Notes: generated from the letters alone by a model not told the origin. 6,431 nucleotides of DNA from Actinomycetes bacterium (GCA_021849435.1 JAJZSX010000143.1:1-6431); one strand, 5' to 3'; counted from the first letter of the stretch, positions 1 to 6,272 are shown. A program made the numbers and translations.

Positions 1-1
1 G

Positions 2-1117
2 TTCTCGGTCGCGGGTGGCGACACGGCCTCGGCGCTCGCTGCGGGTTGCTCGGTGATCGTGAAGGCGCACCCCGGGCACCCCGTGTTATCGCGTCGCACG
101 GGTGAGGTGGTGGCCGCAGCCCTTCAAAACGCGGGGGCGCCCGCCAGCACGTTGCAGCTCATCTTCGGCGAGGACCAGGGCGTGTCGATGCTCCGAGACG
201 AGCGCATCCGTGCGGGATCGTTCACCGGATCGATCCGCGCGGGACGACTACTCGCCGACGTGGCCGATGGCCGGGAGACGCCGATCCCCTTCTACGGCGA
301 GCTCGGCAGCGTGAACCCGCAGTTCGTCACGCGCGCCAAGCTCGAGAACGACCTCGACGCGCTCTGTGCGGGTTTCGTCGCGAGCGTGTCGTCATCGGCG
401 GGCCAGTTCTGCACGAAGCCAGGTTTTCTATTCGTGAGCGATGCGCTCGCCGTGGCCGGTCCCATCCGTGACGCGGCGGAGCGGGTGGGTGAGCATCGGA
501 TGCTGAACCCGCGAATCGGGCAGGGCTATCGGAATCGGCGCAGCACCGTTCTCGAGACCCCCGGTGTCGAGGTGATCGCGCCCGGCACAGTGCGCGTCGA
601 CGAGGACGGTGAGCACTGGGTGACGCCCACGATCGTGTCGGTGAACGTCGAGACGCTCGAGGCGGCCGGCGCACGGCTGCTCGACGAGTCTTTCGGTCCG
701 CTCGCAATCGTCGTGAACTACGAGGACGAATCGACACTCGCGAGTCTCGCCGGGCGCCTGTTCCCCGGTAACCTCACCGGCGGTGTGCACGCGCTCGACA
801 ACGAGTCCACGCCCGAACTCGCCGCGCTGATCGACCAACTGCACCGGTGCTCGGGCCGCGTGCTCTTCAACGGCTGGCCGACCGGTGTCGCGGTGACCCC
901 CGCGATGCAGCACGGCGGACCGTGGCCCTCGACCACCGCCGACGCCACTTCGGTCGGCACCGCTGCGATAGGACGATTCCTGCGCGCCGTGAGTTACCAG
1001 AATGTCCCCCAGCATCTCCTGCCGCCGGCGTTGCGTGACGATAACCCGTGGGGTGTGCCCCAGCGGATCGCCCCGGCCGGTGAGTCGTCGACGTGGGGCG
1101 ACCGGGCGCTTACCTAG
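2..1117 (+). CDS. Aldehyde dehydrogenase, alpha-ketoglutarate semialdehyde dehydrogenase type (5' end outside window)
   Basis: NAD(P)-dependent oxidation of an aldehyde, probably alpha-ketoglutarate semialdehyde (2,5-dioxopentanoate) to 2-oxoglutarate. The reading frame is open from base 2, and the 17 codons before the GTG at 53 already read FSVAGGDTASALAAG, the start of a cofactor-binding segment, so the gene begins left of the window and the GTG at 53 is internal. Visible motifs are the cofactor-binding VKAHPGHP (57-82), YGELGSVNP with the general-base Glu codon at 299-301, and SSAGQFCTKPG with the nucleophilic Cys codon at 410-412. About 371 codons are seen of a family usually near 480-530, so roughly 110-160 residues are missing. 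The VKAHPxHP and GQFCTKPG signatures fit the KGSADH branch rather than betaine-aldehyde or succinate-semialdehyde enzymes. It converges on the hydroxyproline-type operon, 12 bases from that operon's stop, with no terminator between. The exact substrate is inferred; the family is secure. Confidence 0.9.
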   Translation, partial: FSVAGGDTASALAAGCSVIVKAHPGHPVLSRRTGEVVAAALQNAGAPASTLQLIFGEDQGVSMLRDERIRAGSFTGSIRAGRLLADVADGRETPIPFYGELGSVNPQFVTRAKLENDLDALCAGFVASVSSSAGQFCTKPGFLFVSDALAVAGPIRDAAERVGEHRMLNPRIGQGYRNRRSTVLETPGVEVIAPGTVRVDEDGEHWVTPTIVSVNVETLEAAGARLLDESFGPLAIVVNYEDESTLASLAGRLFPGNLTGGVHALDNESTPELAALIDQLHRCSGRVLFNGWPTGVAVTPAMQHGGPWPSTTADATSVGTAAIGRFLRAVSYQNVPQHLLPPALRDDNPWGVPQRIAPAGESSTWGDRALT

Positions 1118-1129
1118 ACACAACGGTAC

Positions 1130-2074
1130 TCAGTGATGTGGCAACCGCTGGCGGATCCGGTAGAGCTCGGCCGCGGCCACGAGATCCTCCCAGGGCATGC
1201 CGGAACTCTTGAAGACCCGGGGTCGGGTACGGTCGACGGCGACCGCACCGGTCACGATGTCACGCATCGCGACCAAGGCTGAGCCTCGCAGCCGGTCCTC
1301 GCCAATCGCCATAATCACGTCGCCGGCCTCGCGCAGTGCGACGGCGGGGTCCTCGACCACCACCTGGCTGCGCGCCATCGTTGTGGCGTCGAGCTCGCGC
1401 GCGTCGGGCTCGTGCGAGCCCACCGCGATGACGAGCGCGTCATCGCCGATGGTGTCGCCGTCGAAGAGCGGCGCGCGAGCGGTCGTCGCACAGACGACGA
1501 CGTCGGCGCTCGAAACGTCGTGGGGTGAACCGAGGCGTGCCGGTTGACCGCTCGTGATGAGACGATTCACGAGGACCGCGCTGCGGCGCGGCTCGCGGGC
1601 GATGATGCTCACGGTGGCGACGTCGCGCACGACGCGCATTGCCTCGACGTGTCCCCACGCCTGGGTGCCCGAACCGAAGACGACGAGGTGCTCGACTCGT
1701 TCGGGCGCCAGGTAATCGGCTGCGGCCGCGGAAACGGCGGGGGTACGTAGTGCGGTGAGCGCCCGGCCGTCGATCATCATGACGGGCACGAGCGTGGCGG
1801 CGTCCATCAGGACGTAGATGCCGTGGATCCGGTCCAGTCCGCGCGCGGGGTTCTGCGGGGCTACCGTCGACACCTTCGCCCCGACGAACTCGCCGAAGTG
1901 CGAGGGCATGTAGAGCAGCTGACCATGATCGAGGACGTCGATCACCCGCGCCAGGTCGGCCGCGGGGTCGAGTCCGTCGAGCAAGTCACGTTGGATAGCC
2001 CGCACCGTCTGTTCCATGCTGAGCGAGGCCAAGAGCTCCTCACCCGACACCCAGTCCATCGACGAATCCGTCAC
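1130..2074 (-). CDS. Ornithine cyclodeaminase/mu-crystallin family reductase, probable delta1-pyrroline-2-carboxylate reductase
   Basis: A 314-residue protein of usual family length. It has the family's substrate-binding Lys in VGAKVST (K67), Arg in ALTALRTPAVSAAA (R110), the Rossmann loop GSGTQAWGH (134-142), the acidic GSHEPDARELD segment (219-229) and the C-terminal VFKSSGMPWEDL (287-298). Family members either deaminate ornithine cyclically or reduce cyclic imines such as delta1-pyrroline-2-carboxylate with NAD(P)H. Its position as the third gene behind a proline-racemase-family gene and an enolase-superfamily gene favours the reductase, which would yield L-proline. The start used is GTG at 2074-2072, overlapping the upstream TGA as GTGA, so it is probably translationally coupled. 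There is no clear Shine-Dalgarno, and an ATG five codons in (2059-2057) is an alternative. Ornithine cyclodeaminase or alanine/ketimine reductase activity cannot be excluded. Confidence 0.88.
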   Translation of the reverse strand: MTDSSMDWVSGEELLASLSMEQTVRAIQRDLLDGLDPAADLARVIDVLDHGQLLYMPSHFGEFVGAKVSTVAPQNPARGLDRIHGIYVLMDAATLVPVMMIDGRALTALRTPAVSAAAADYLAPERVEHLVVFGSGTQAWGHVEAMRVVRDVATVSIIAREPRRSAVLVNRLITSGQPARLGSPHDVSSADVVVCATTARAPLFDGDTIGDDALVIAVGSHEPDARELDATTMARSQVVVEDPAVALREAGDVIMAIGEDRLRGSALVAMRDIVTGAVAVDRTRPRVFKSSGMPWEDLVAAAELYRIRQRLPHH

Positions 2075-3111
2075 AGGAGGAACCCGAGGCCGATCGGATC
2101 GGCGGGGTCGATCCTGAAGACACCCGCACCCGTCGGGTAGGCCATGCCCGTGATCGAGGGGATGATCGATCCGGGCGGCCCCGAGTCGGCGGGTCGGAAT
2201 CGTCCGATGAAACGGGTGCCCAGGATGGAGTCGTGGGTGAGTTCATGTTCATCGTCCAGACGTCCGTCGTCGGCGAGCAGGGCCAGGCGGGCGGCGGTCC
2301 CCGAACCGCATGGTGACCGGTCGATCCGTCCGTCGGCGAAGACGGTGACGTTTCGCTGGTGGGGCCCGCGTTCGTCCGCGCCGAGGTCGTCGACGATGAT
2401 GGTGCCGTAGATACCGCTCAGGCGAGGGTCGCTCGGGTGCATTGCGTCCGCGGTGTCGTTGAGCGCCCACTTGATCTCACGGCCCAGCGCGCGCAGCACC
2501 GCGACGTGCGCTGGCGCGACCTCGAGTCCGAGCGCCGAAGCAGATACCGACGCGTAGAACGCGCCGCCCCAGGCAATGTCGACAAGCACGGGACCGATGG
2601 AGATATCCACGGTGACGTCGCGTCGCACCGGATAGGTCAGCACGTTCTCGAAGGTCACGGAGGTGACGACGCCGGCGACCTGGGCGACGTGGGCCACGAC
2701 CCGGCCCGACGGCACGTCGATGGTGACCGGGGTCACACCGTGCGGGTCGCCGATGACCCGGCCACTCTGAATCGCCCAGGCACCCAACGCGATCGTTCCG
2801 TGACCACAGGCGGTCGAATAACCGTCGTTGTGAAAGAACAGCACTCCAAAATCGGCGCCCGAGTCGTCGGGGGCTACGATGAAGCCCCCGTACATGTCCG
2901 GGTGACCGCGCGGCTCTCGACAGAGCGCCACGCGCACGGCGTCCACCTCGCGCGAACCCTGGGCGAAGACGCGTTTGGCCGCGACGGTCGCGCCATCGAT
3001 TGGCGCGAAGCCCGCCTCGACGATCCGAAAGGGTTCACCGGCGGTGTGGTAGTCGGTGTAGGGGATCGCGTGGGGGCCCGACGGCACGTCAGCGAACCGC
3101 CCTGGTCCCAC
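2071..3111 (-). CDS. Proline racemase superfamily protein: 4-hydroxyproline 2-epimerase or trans-3-hydroxy-L-proline dehydratase
   Basis: A 346-residue protein of the PLP-independent proline racemase fold. The N-terminal DYHTAGEPFRIV (20-31) is a family hallmark. The first catalytic block is HNDGYSTACGHGTIALG with Cys102, and the second is DRSPCGSGTAAR with Cys268. The paired cysteines are the acid/base couple of racemases and epimerases. Characterised trans-3-hydroxyproline dehydratases commonly have Thr at the second site, so the residues favour epimerase chemistry, while HTAGEP and HNDGYST resemble the dehydratase branch as I remember it. The GTG start at 3111 has GAGG (complement of 3118-3121) six bases upstream, and lies 21 bases after the stop of the upstream enolase-family gene. 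A second GTG at residue 9 is possible. The stop overlaps the next gene by 4 bases. The family is certain; the substrate is open between 4-hydroxyproline, trans-3-hydroxyproline and proline. Confidence 0.9.
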   Translation of the reverse strand: MGPGRFADVPSGPHAIPYTDYHTAGEPFRIVEAGFAPIDGATVAAKRVFAQGSREVDAVRVALCREPRGHPDMYGGFIVAPDDSGADFGVLFFHNDGYSTACGHGTIALGAWAIQSGRVIGDPHGVTPVTIDVPSGRVVAHVAQVAGVVTSVTFENVLTYPVRRDVTVDISIGPVLVDIAWGGAFYASVSASALGLEVAPAHVAVLRALGREIKWALNDTADAMHPSDPRLSGIYGTIIVDDLGADERGPHQRNVTVFADGRIDRSPCGSGTAARLALLADDGRLDDEHELTHDSILGTRFIGRFRPADSGPPGSIIPSITGMAYPTGAGVFRIDPADPIGLGFLL

Positions 3112-3132
3112 CTGACGCCTCGGACGGGACCG

Positions 3133-4260
3133 TCATCGTCGGCCGGCCTGCGCGCTGAACAGGGGAGCGCCGAGTGCGTCGACGTCGACGACGACGCCAA
3201 GTCCCGGCGCGTCGGCTCCGCTCACCGAGCCCCGTCCGTCACTCGAGCGCGGCGAGTAGCCCGCCAGGTGTTCGAGCACCCAGTCATTCATGTACGACGC
3301 AGCGAACAGCAGTTCGGGGTCGGTGCTCGCGGCGAGGTGGCTCACCGCCGCCGTCGTTAGGTCGCCTCCCCAGGTGTCCTCGATGGTCATGCGTACCCCC
3401 AGGGATTCACAGAGGTCGCGCATGAACCTCGCCTTGGTGAGCCCGCCCACGCGACTGATCTTGAGGTTTATCGCCTCCATGGCTTTGGCGTAGTAGGCAC
3501 GGATCAGCGCTTGGGGGTCGGTAATGACCTCGTCGAGGACCATCGGCAGGGTGGTGCGCTCGCGCACGATTAGGCACTCTTCGAGGGTCCGGCACGGCTG
3601 TTCGAAGTAGACGCGGTCCATACCGTCGAGCAGTCGAGCCGCGATCACCGCGTCCTGGAGCCGCCAGCCGCAGTTGGCGTCAGCGACTATTACGTCGTCG
3701 GCATCGGTCACCGTGACGATGGCGGCCACACGCGATGCGTCATCGTGCGGGTCGGCGCCGACCTTGAGCTGGAAGCGACGAGTCCCTTCAGCCTTTCGCG
3801 CGGTGACGTGCTTGGCCATCTCCTCGGTCGAGTCGAGCGGCACCGCGACGTAGAGAGGCAGGTCGTCGTGGCGGCGACCGCCGAGCAAGGTGTAGACGGG
3901 CTGGCCGACGACCTTGCCGTAGGCATCCCAACAGGCGATGTCGACAACCGATTTCGCGTAGCCGTGACCCGACAGCGCAGCGTCCATCGTGTGGTTGATC
4001 AACCCGAGGTTCTCGACGTCTAATCCAAGGAGAGCCGGCGCGAACTCAGCGATGACCGACGGCGCTCCGGAACCGTAACCGGGCAGGTAGTTGGGACCGA
4101 GTGGACAGACCTCGCCGAAGCCCTCGACACCCGACTCGGTCGTGACCCGCACGACGGTGCTTCGTAGTGTGCGAATCGTGCGCCCACCAGACATCACGTA
4201 GTCGCCGTGGGCGTAGGTCAAGTCGTAGGAATAGACATCGATACGCTGGATTCTCGACAT
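3133..4260 (-). CDS. Enolase-superfamily (MLE/mandelate racemase type) enzyme, probable cis-3-hydroxy-L-proline dehydratase or hydroxyproline-betaine epimerase
   Basis: A 375-residue protein with the enolase-superfamily layout: an N-terminal capping domain (about 1-125) and a TIM barrel. Visible residues are the catalytic Lys in RFQLKVGA (K166), metal ligands D194 (VADANCGW), E220 (VYFEQPC) and D243/E244 (VLDEV), and the second catalytic Lys in INLKISRVGGL (K267). These are followed by TIEDTWGGDLTTAA (292-305) and a PGLGVVVD...GAPLFSA tail. CPLGPNYLPGY (52-62), GHGYAKSVVDIA and the tail match, from memory, the group holding hydroxyproline-betaine 2-epimerase and cis-3-hydroxy-L-proline dehydratase. 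Both use a Lys/Lys pair for proton transfer at C2. The neighbouring imine reductase favours the dehydratase, whose product is delta1-pyrroline-2-carboxylate. The start is taken at ATG 4260, where the conserved MSRIQRIDVYSY begins. The frame stays open upstream to 4548 but that stretch does not look like protein. First gene of the operon. Confidence 0.85.
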   Translation of the reverse strand: MSRIQRIDVYSYDLTYAHGDYVMSGGRTIRTLRSTVVRVTTESGVEGFGEVCPLGPNYLPGYGSGAPSVIAEFAPALLGLDVENLGLINHTMDAALSGHGYAKSVVDIACWDAYGKVVGQPVYTLLGGRRHDDLPLYVAVPLDSTEEMAKHVTARKAEGTRRFQLKVGADPHDDASRVAAIVTVTDADDVIVADANCGWRLQDAVIAARLLDGMDRVYFEQPCRTLEECLIVRERTTLPMVLDEVITDPQALIRAYYAKAMEAINLKISRVGGLTKARFMRDLCESLGVRMTIEDTWGGDLTTAAVSHLAASTDPELLFAASYMNDWVLEHLAGYSPRSSDGRGSVSGADAPGLGVVVDVDALGAPLFSAQAGRR

Positions 4261-4266
4261 CGTTGG

Positions 4267-4284
4267 AATGTACCACATATTACA
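4267..4284 (-). promoter_or_regulatory. Candidate -10 element and short dyad upstream of the hydroxyproline operon
   Basis: On the minus strand TGTAAT (4284-4279) matches a TATAAT -10 at five of six positions. It would place the transcript start about 11 bases before the ATG at 4260, giving a very short leader, which fits the lack of a clear Shine-Dalgarno. No recognisable -35 lies at the right distance. Overlapping it is a small dyad, ATGT-3-ACAT (4267-4277), of the GTnnnAC kind bound by some GntR-family regulators of catabolic operons. Both elements are short, so this is tentative. Confidence 0.3.
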
Positions 4285-4636
4285 GAACGTCGGTGTGCTC
4301 GTTGGTTGGGTTCGACGGGACGCGCACGTGGTTGCTCTCATCACTGCGTCAGTTTTGCCATCACCTCGTGCATTGGCCGCAGGTCTCTCGCGGTTCCGTC
4401 GACAACCCGAGGGTTCCGTACAACACTCGACGCGACTCGACTCGAGCGTGCCTGGCGCTCGGTGGTCAAGTTGGCTGGTGTCGTCATGAACAACTACGGG
4501 TCTCCGCTGTGATCGCGAGCGTGAGATCGACCGCACCATTGATAGCAAGGTTGAGTGACAAACGCGCGACAGGCGAACCTATGGGGCAGCGTTGCTGAAG
4601 ACCGGTAGTCAGAGCGCGGTCCTCGCCGCGTTTGGC
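4285..4636. other. Intergenic region between the hydroxyproline operon and tRNA-fMet, no gene seen
   Basis: Long frames exist on both strands here but their translations look like noise: rich in Arg and Ser, with no motif and no family start. The stretch is less GC-rich than its surroundings near 4261-4320 (about 52% by hand count). It holds a short direct repeat, GGTTCCGT plus ACAAC, at 4392-4406 and 4412-4424, spaced 20 bases, and a small run of ACTCG units at 4425-4446. These may belong to regulation of the leftward operon. Nothing else is evident. Confidence 0.5.
4392..4424. repeat. Short direct repeat (GGTTCCGT..ACAAC twice, 20-base period)
   Basis: GGTTCCGT-CG-ACAAC (4392-4406) is followed by GGTTCCGT-ACAAC (4412-4424). 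The units differ only by a CG insertion, and their starts are 20 bases apart, about two helical turns. They lie 130-165 bases upstream of the leftward operon start. They could be paired activator sites, but chance is possible at this length. Confidence 0.3.
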
Positions 4637-4645
4637 TGCTAGGCT
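4637..4645 (+). promoter_or_regulatory. Extended -10 promoter of tRNA-fMet
   Basis: TGCTAGGCT is an extended -10 (TGn plus TAGGCT) ending 11 bases before the tRNA, which would start transcription about five bases ahead of the mature 5' end. No good -35 is present 16-19 bases upstream, which is compatible with an extended -10 promoter. TAGGCT-like -10 boxes are common before stable RNA genes of actinobacteria. Confidence 0.45.
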
Positions 4646-4656
4646 GGGTGTCCCAT

Positions 4657-4733
<77 letters not shown>

Positions 4734-4749
4734 ACGAAAGTGCAGGTCA

Positions 4750-4773
4750 GGGCCGGTGCGAGAGCACCGGCCC
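4750..4773 (+). terminator. Hairpin terminator of tRNA-fMet
   Basis: GGGCCGGTGC (4750-4759), loop GAGA, then GCACCGGCCC (4764-4773) form a perfect 10-pair stem closed by a GNRA-type tetraloop, followed by TTCTGCT. The T tract is poor, as is common in high-GC genomes. It begins 17 bases after the tRNA CCA. A related hairpin follows the second tRNA half at 6328-6353. Confidence 0.75.
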
Positions 4774-4859
4774 TTCTGCTACCCGCAGATCCATCTCATG
4801 GACCATGCCATGAATGCAGCCTCTTCGGATTTCGGTGGTGGGACGTTCGACAGCGACTC

Positions 4860-4961
4860 TCAGATGGGTTTGACGGCGTCGAGGAGCGCCCAGACCCCGA
4901 AGTTGCGGATCGATGTGGAGTCGAACGCTGGCCACGTCCCCATGAACCCTCGGCTTGACAT
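4860..4961 (-). CDS. Possible 33-residue small protein divergent from the MarR gene
   Basis: ATG at 4961-4959 opens a 33-codon frame ending in TGA (4862-4860). It begins MSSRGFMGTWPAF and ends VWALLDAVKPI. By my count 28 of 33 third positions are G or C, as expected of genes in this genome. AAGG lies 10 bases upstream of the ATG on this strand, within the operator palindrome. A divergent gene sharing the regulator's operator is a common MarR arrangement, but I recognise no family. The frame could equally be a fragment of a lost gene, since it stays open beyond the stop to a TAG near the terminator, or chance. Confidence 0.22.
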   Translation of the reverse strand: MSSRGFMGTWPAFDSTSIRNFGVWALLDAVKPI

Positions 4962-4983
4962 CTGTTAGCTACCTTACTAAGTT
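4955..4983 (+). promoter_or_regulatory. Promoter of the marR-SDR operon
   Basis: A consensus -35 TTGACA (4955-4960) is followed, after a 17-base spacer, by TAAGTT (4978-4983), a weak -10 matching three of six positions. The transcript would start near 4990, just ahead of the ATG at 5002. The spacer, the -10 and the start point all lie inside the inverted repeat 4964-4998, so a bound repressor would block RNA polymerase directly. Confidence 0.6.
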
Positions 4984-4998
4984 TGTAAGGTGGCTAAC
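4964..4998. promoter_or_regulatory. Operator palindrome, probable MarR autoregulatory site
   Basis: The left arm GTTAGCTACCTTAC (4964-4977) and right arm GTAAGGTGGCTAAC (4985-4998) are complementary at 13 of 14 positions around a 7-base centre. The 35-base dyad begins three bases after the -35 and ends three bases before the ATG at 5002. It thereby covers the -10, the transcript start and the ribosome-binding sequence. Dimeric winged-helix repressors of the MarR family bind such dyads in their own promoters. In RNA the same bases could form a hairpin hiding the Shine-Dalgarno. Confidence 0.7.
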
Positions 4999-5001
4999 GA
5001 A

Positions 5002-5451
5002 ATGACGGACCCTCAGCACGAGTCAGCCGGGGCATGGGCGAAGAAGTATTACCTCGCATCGCGACTGGTGATGGAATCCGTTCTGCGCCTCCACGATCTC
5101 GGCCCCACGCAGTGGTACGTGCTGTACCACCTTGCAACGGTGGGCGAGACCCCGCAGAGTGGCCTCGTCGCCCTGCTCCAGGTCGAACGAGCGACCCTCA
5201 CTGGCGTGGTCGCTGCCTTGGTCCGCAAAGGGCTGCTTGTTCAGGAGCCGAGCCGCACCGATCAGCGACAAAAGGTACTGAGGCTTACTCCGGCCGGTGC
5301 CGCGTTGTGGCGAAAGCTGCCCGATCCGATAGCCCTGATTCTGGACACTGCGTTCGATGGCATCGCTGCGTCTGACGTGGAAACCACTGTCCACGTGCTT
5401 CGTACCGCCACCGGCAAGCTCCATGACCTCCTTTCGAAAGGTACACCATGA
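5002..5451 (+). CDS. MarR-family transcriptional repressor
   Basis: A 149-residue winged-helix protein, of usual MarR length. Helix-rich ends for dimerisation flank the DNA-binding core: LGPTQWYVLYHLA (33-45), TPQSGLVALLQV (50-61), the recognition helix around ERATLTGVVAALVRKG (62-77), and the wing RTDQRQKVLRLTPAG (85-99) with the family DxR pattern. It probably represses its own operon through the palindrome directly upstream and releases it when a small ligand binds; the ligand is unknown. The start is taken at ATG 5002, which has AAGGTGG (4987-4993) eight bases upstream. GTG at 4990, four codons earlier, lies at the predicted transcript start and would need leaderless translation. Its stop overlaps the next start as ATGA, so the two proteins are probably coupled. 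Confidence 0.9.
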   Translation: MTDPQHESAGAWAKKYYLASRLVMESVLRLHDLGPTQWYVLYHLATVGETPQSGLVALLQVERATLTGVVAALVRKGLLVQEPSRTDQRQKVLRLTPAGAALWRKLPDPIALILDTAFDGIAASDVETTVHVLRTATGKLHDLLSKGTP

Positions 5452-6263
5452 CCATTCTCATCACCGGTGCCACCGGATTGGTCGGCTCTCGCCTCATTCC
5501 ACGCCTCGTCGATGCGGGGTACGACTGTCGTGCACTCGTGCGACCCGGTAGGCCCCTCCCTGAAGGCGTCCCGTCGGTCGCGGGCGACCTCTTGGATCCG
5601 ACCACCCTCCCGGAGTCCGTGGAGGGAATCTCCGCCGTGATCCACCTAGCGGCCGTTCTACGGACCCCAGATCCGGAGCAGATACAGCGAGTCAACATCG
5701 ACGGCACCCACAACCTCATCACAGCGGTCCGGAACCATGCCCGCGAGGCACGAATAATCATGGCTAGTACCAATCTCGTCTATGACGAACGTCTGCCGTG
5801 GCCAGCGCGTGAAGGCGATCCTGTTGACCCGAATCGGCCCTACCCGGCCAGCAAGGTCATTGCCGAGCAGGAACTTCGGCGCAGCGGCCTGACGTGGAGC
5901 GTCCTGCGGTTCGCCTTCGTCTACGGCGACGGCGACGGCCATCTTCAATCGGCACCCGGGCTCTTGGGGTCATGGAGGTGGCATCCTGCCGCCACGTTGA
6001 GTTTGATCCACCACCGCGACATCGCTACCGCCATGCAACTTGCCCTCACCGGAGTTCTAGATCGGCGGATCGTCAACCTCACGGATGACGCTCCTACCTC
6101 GGTCTACGAGATCGCCCGCATCGTCGGCACCGACTACCCCACATCAGCTCAGCCCCTTGAAAACCCCTGGAACGGGCACGTCGATGGAACTCTCGCCAGA
6201 AGTCTCGGCTTCACTCCTACGGTGCGTAGCGTCTACCAAGCTGCCGACGAGGGGTCTCTATAG
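5448..6263 (+). CDS. NAD(P)-dependent epimerase/dehydratase family protein (extended short-chain dehydrogenase)
   Basis: A 271-residue Rossmann-fold oxidoreductase. The N-terminus MTILITGATGLVGSRL carries the TGxxGxxG nucleotide loop (T6-G13). GDLLD (46-50) and VIHLAAV (64-70) follow the extended-SDR pattern, and the catalytic set is visible as S107 in MASTNLVY and Y132-x3-K136 in RPYPASKVIAE. RFAFVYGDGDGHL (154-166) begins the substrate domain. It is shorter than sugar epimerases (about 310-340), nearer to small atypical reductases and 3-beta-HSD-like proteins, so a sugar-nucleotide substrate should not be assumed. The ATG overlaps the MarR stop, with GAAAGG seven bases upstream. As the only gene co-transcribed with the repressor it is the likely regulated output, perhaps acting on the inducing compound. 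It ends ten bases before the second tRNA fragment and may use that fragment's hairpin as terminator. Confidence 0.88.
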   Translation: MTILITGATGLVGSRLIPRLVDAGYDCRALVRPGRPLPEGVPSVAGDLLDPTTLPESVEGISAVIHLAAVLRTPDPEQIQRVNIDGTHNLITAVRNHAREARIIMASTNLVYDERLPWPAREGDPVDPNRPYPASKVIAEQELRRSGLTWSVLRFAFVYGDGDGHLQSAPGLLGSWRWHPAATLSLIHHRDIATAMQLALTGVLDRRIVNLTDDAPTSVYEIARIVGTDYPTSAQPLENPWNGHVDGTLARSLGFTPTVRSVYQAADEGSL

Positions 6264-6272
6264 ACCGGATTG

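Noticed and set aside
53..55. GTG as the start of the aldehyde dehydrogenase
   Set aside because: The frame is open to the window edge and the preceding residues are typical internal sequence of this family.
428..1123. 231-codon minus-strand frame opposite the aldehyde dehydrogenase
   Set aside because: It is antisense to a well-matched enzyme with catalytic residues and has no recognisable domain of its own.
2075..2080. AGGAGG as a ribosome-binding site
   Set aside because: It is on the plus strand inside the end of a minus-strand gene, with no plausible plus-strand start or product after it.
2359..3360. 333-codon plus-strand frame opposite the proline racemase gene
   Set aside because: It is antisense to a secure gene, very rich in Arg, Val and Asp, and has no motif; a GC-driven shadow.
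4425..4446. Run of ACTCG-like units as a tandem repeat
   Set aside because: It has only a few imperfect short units, within what high-GC sequence gives by chance.
4261..4548. Ninety-six-residue N-terminal extension of the enolase-family frame
   Set aside because: The extension is Arg/Ser/Thr-rich with no family resemblance. The conserved N-terminus begins at ATG 4260, and a candidate -10 lies inside the extension.
4756..4968. 70-codon plus-strand frame between the tRNA terminator and the MarR promoter
   Set aside because: It starts inside the terminator hairpin, ends inside the promoter/operator, has no good ribosome-binding site and no recognisable motif.
5285..5773. 162-codon minus-strand frame across the MarR/SDR junction
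   Set aside because: It spans two secure overlapping genes in antisense and its translation shows no family pattern.
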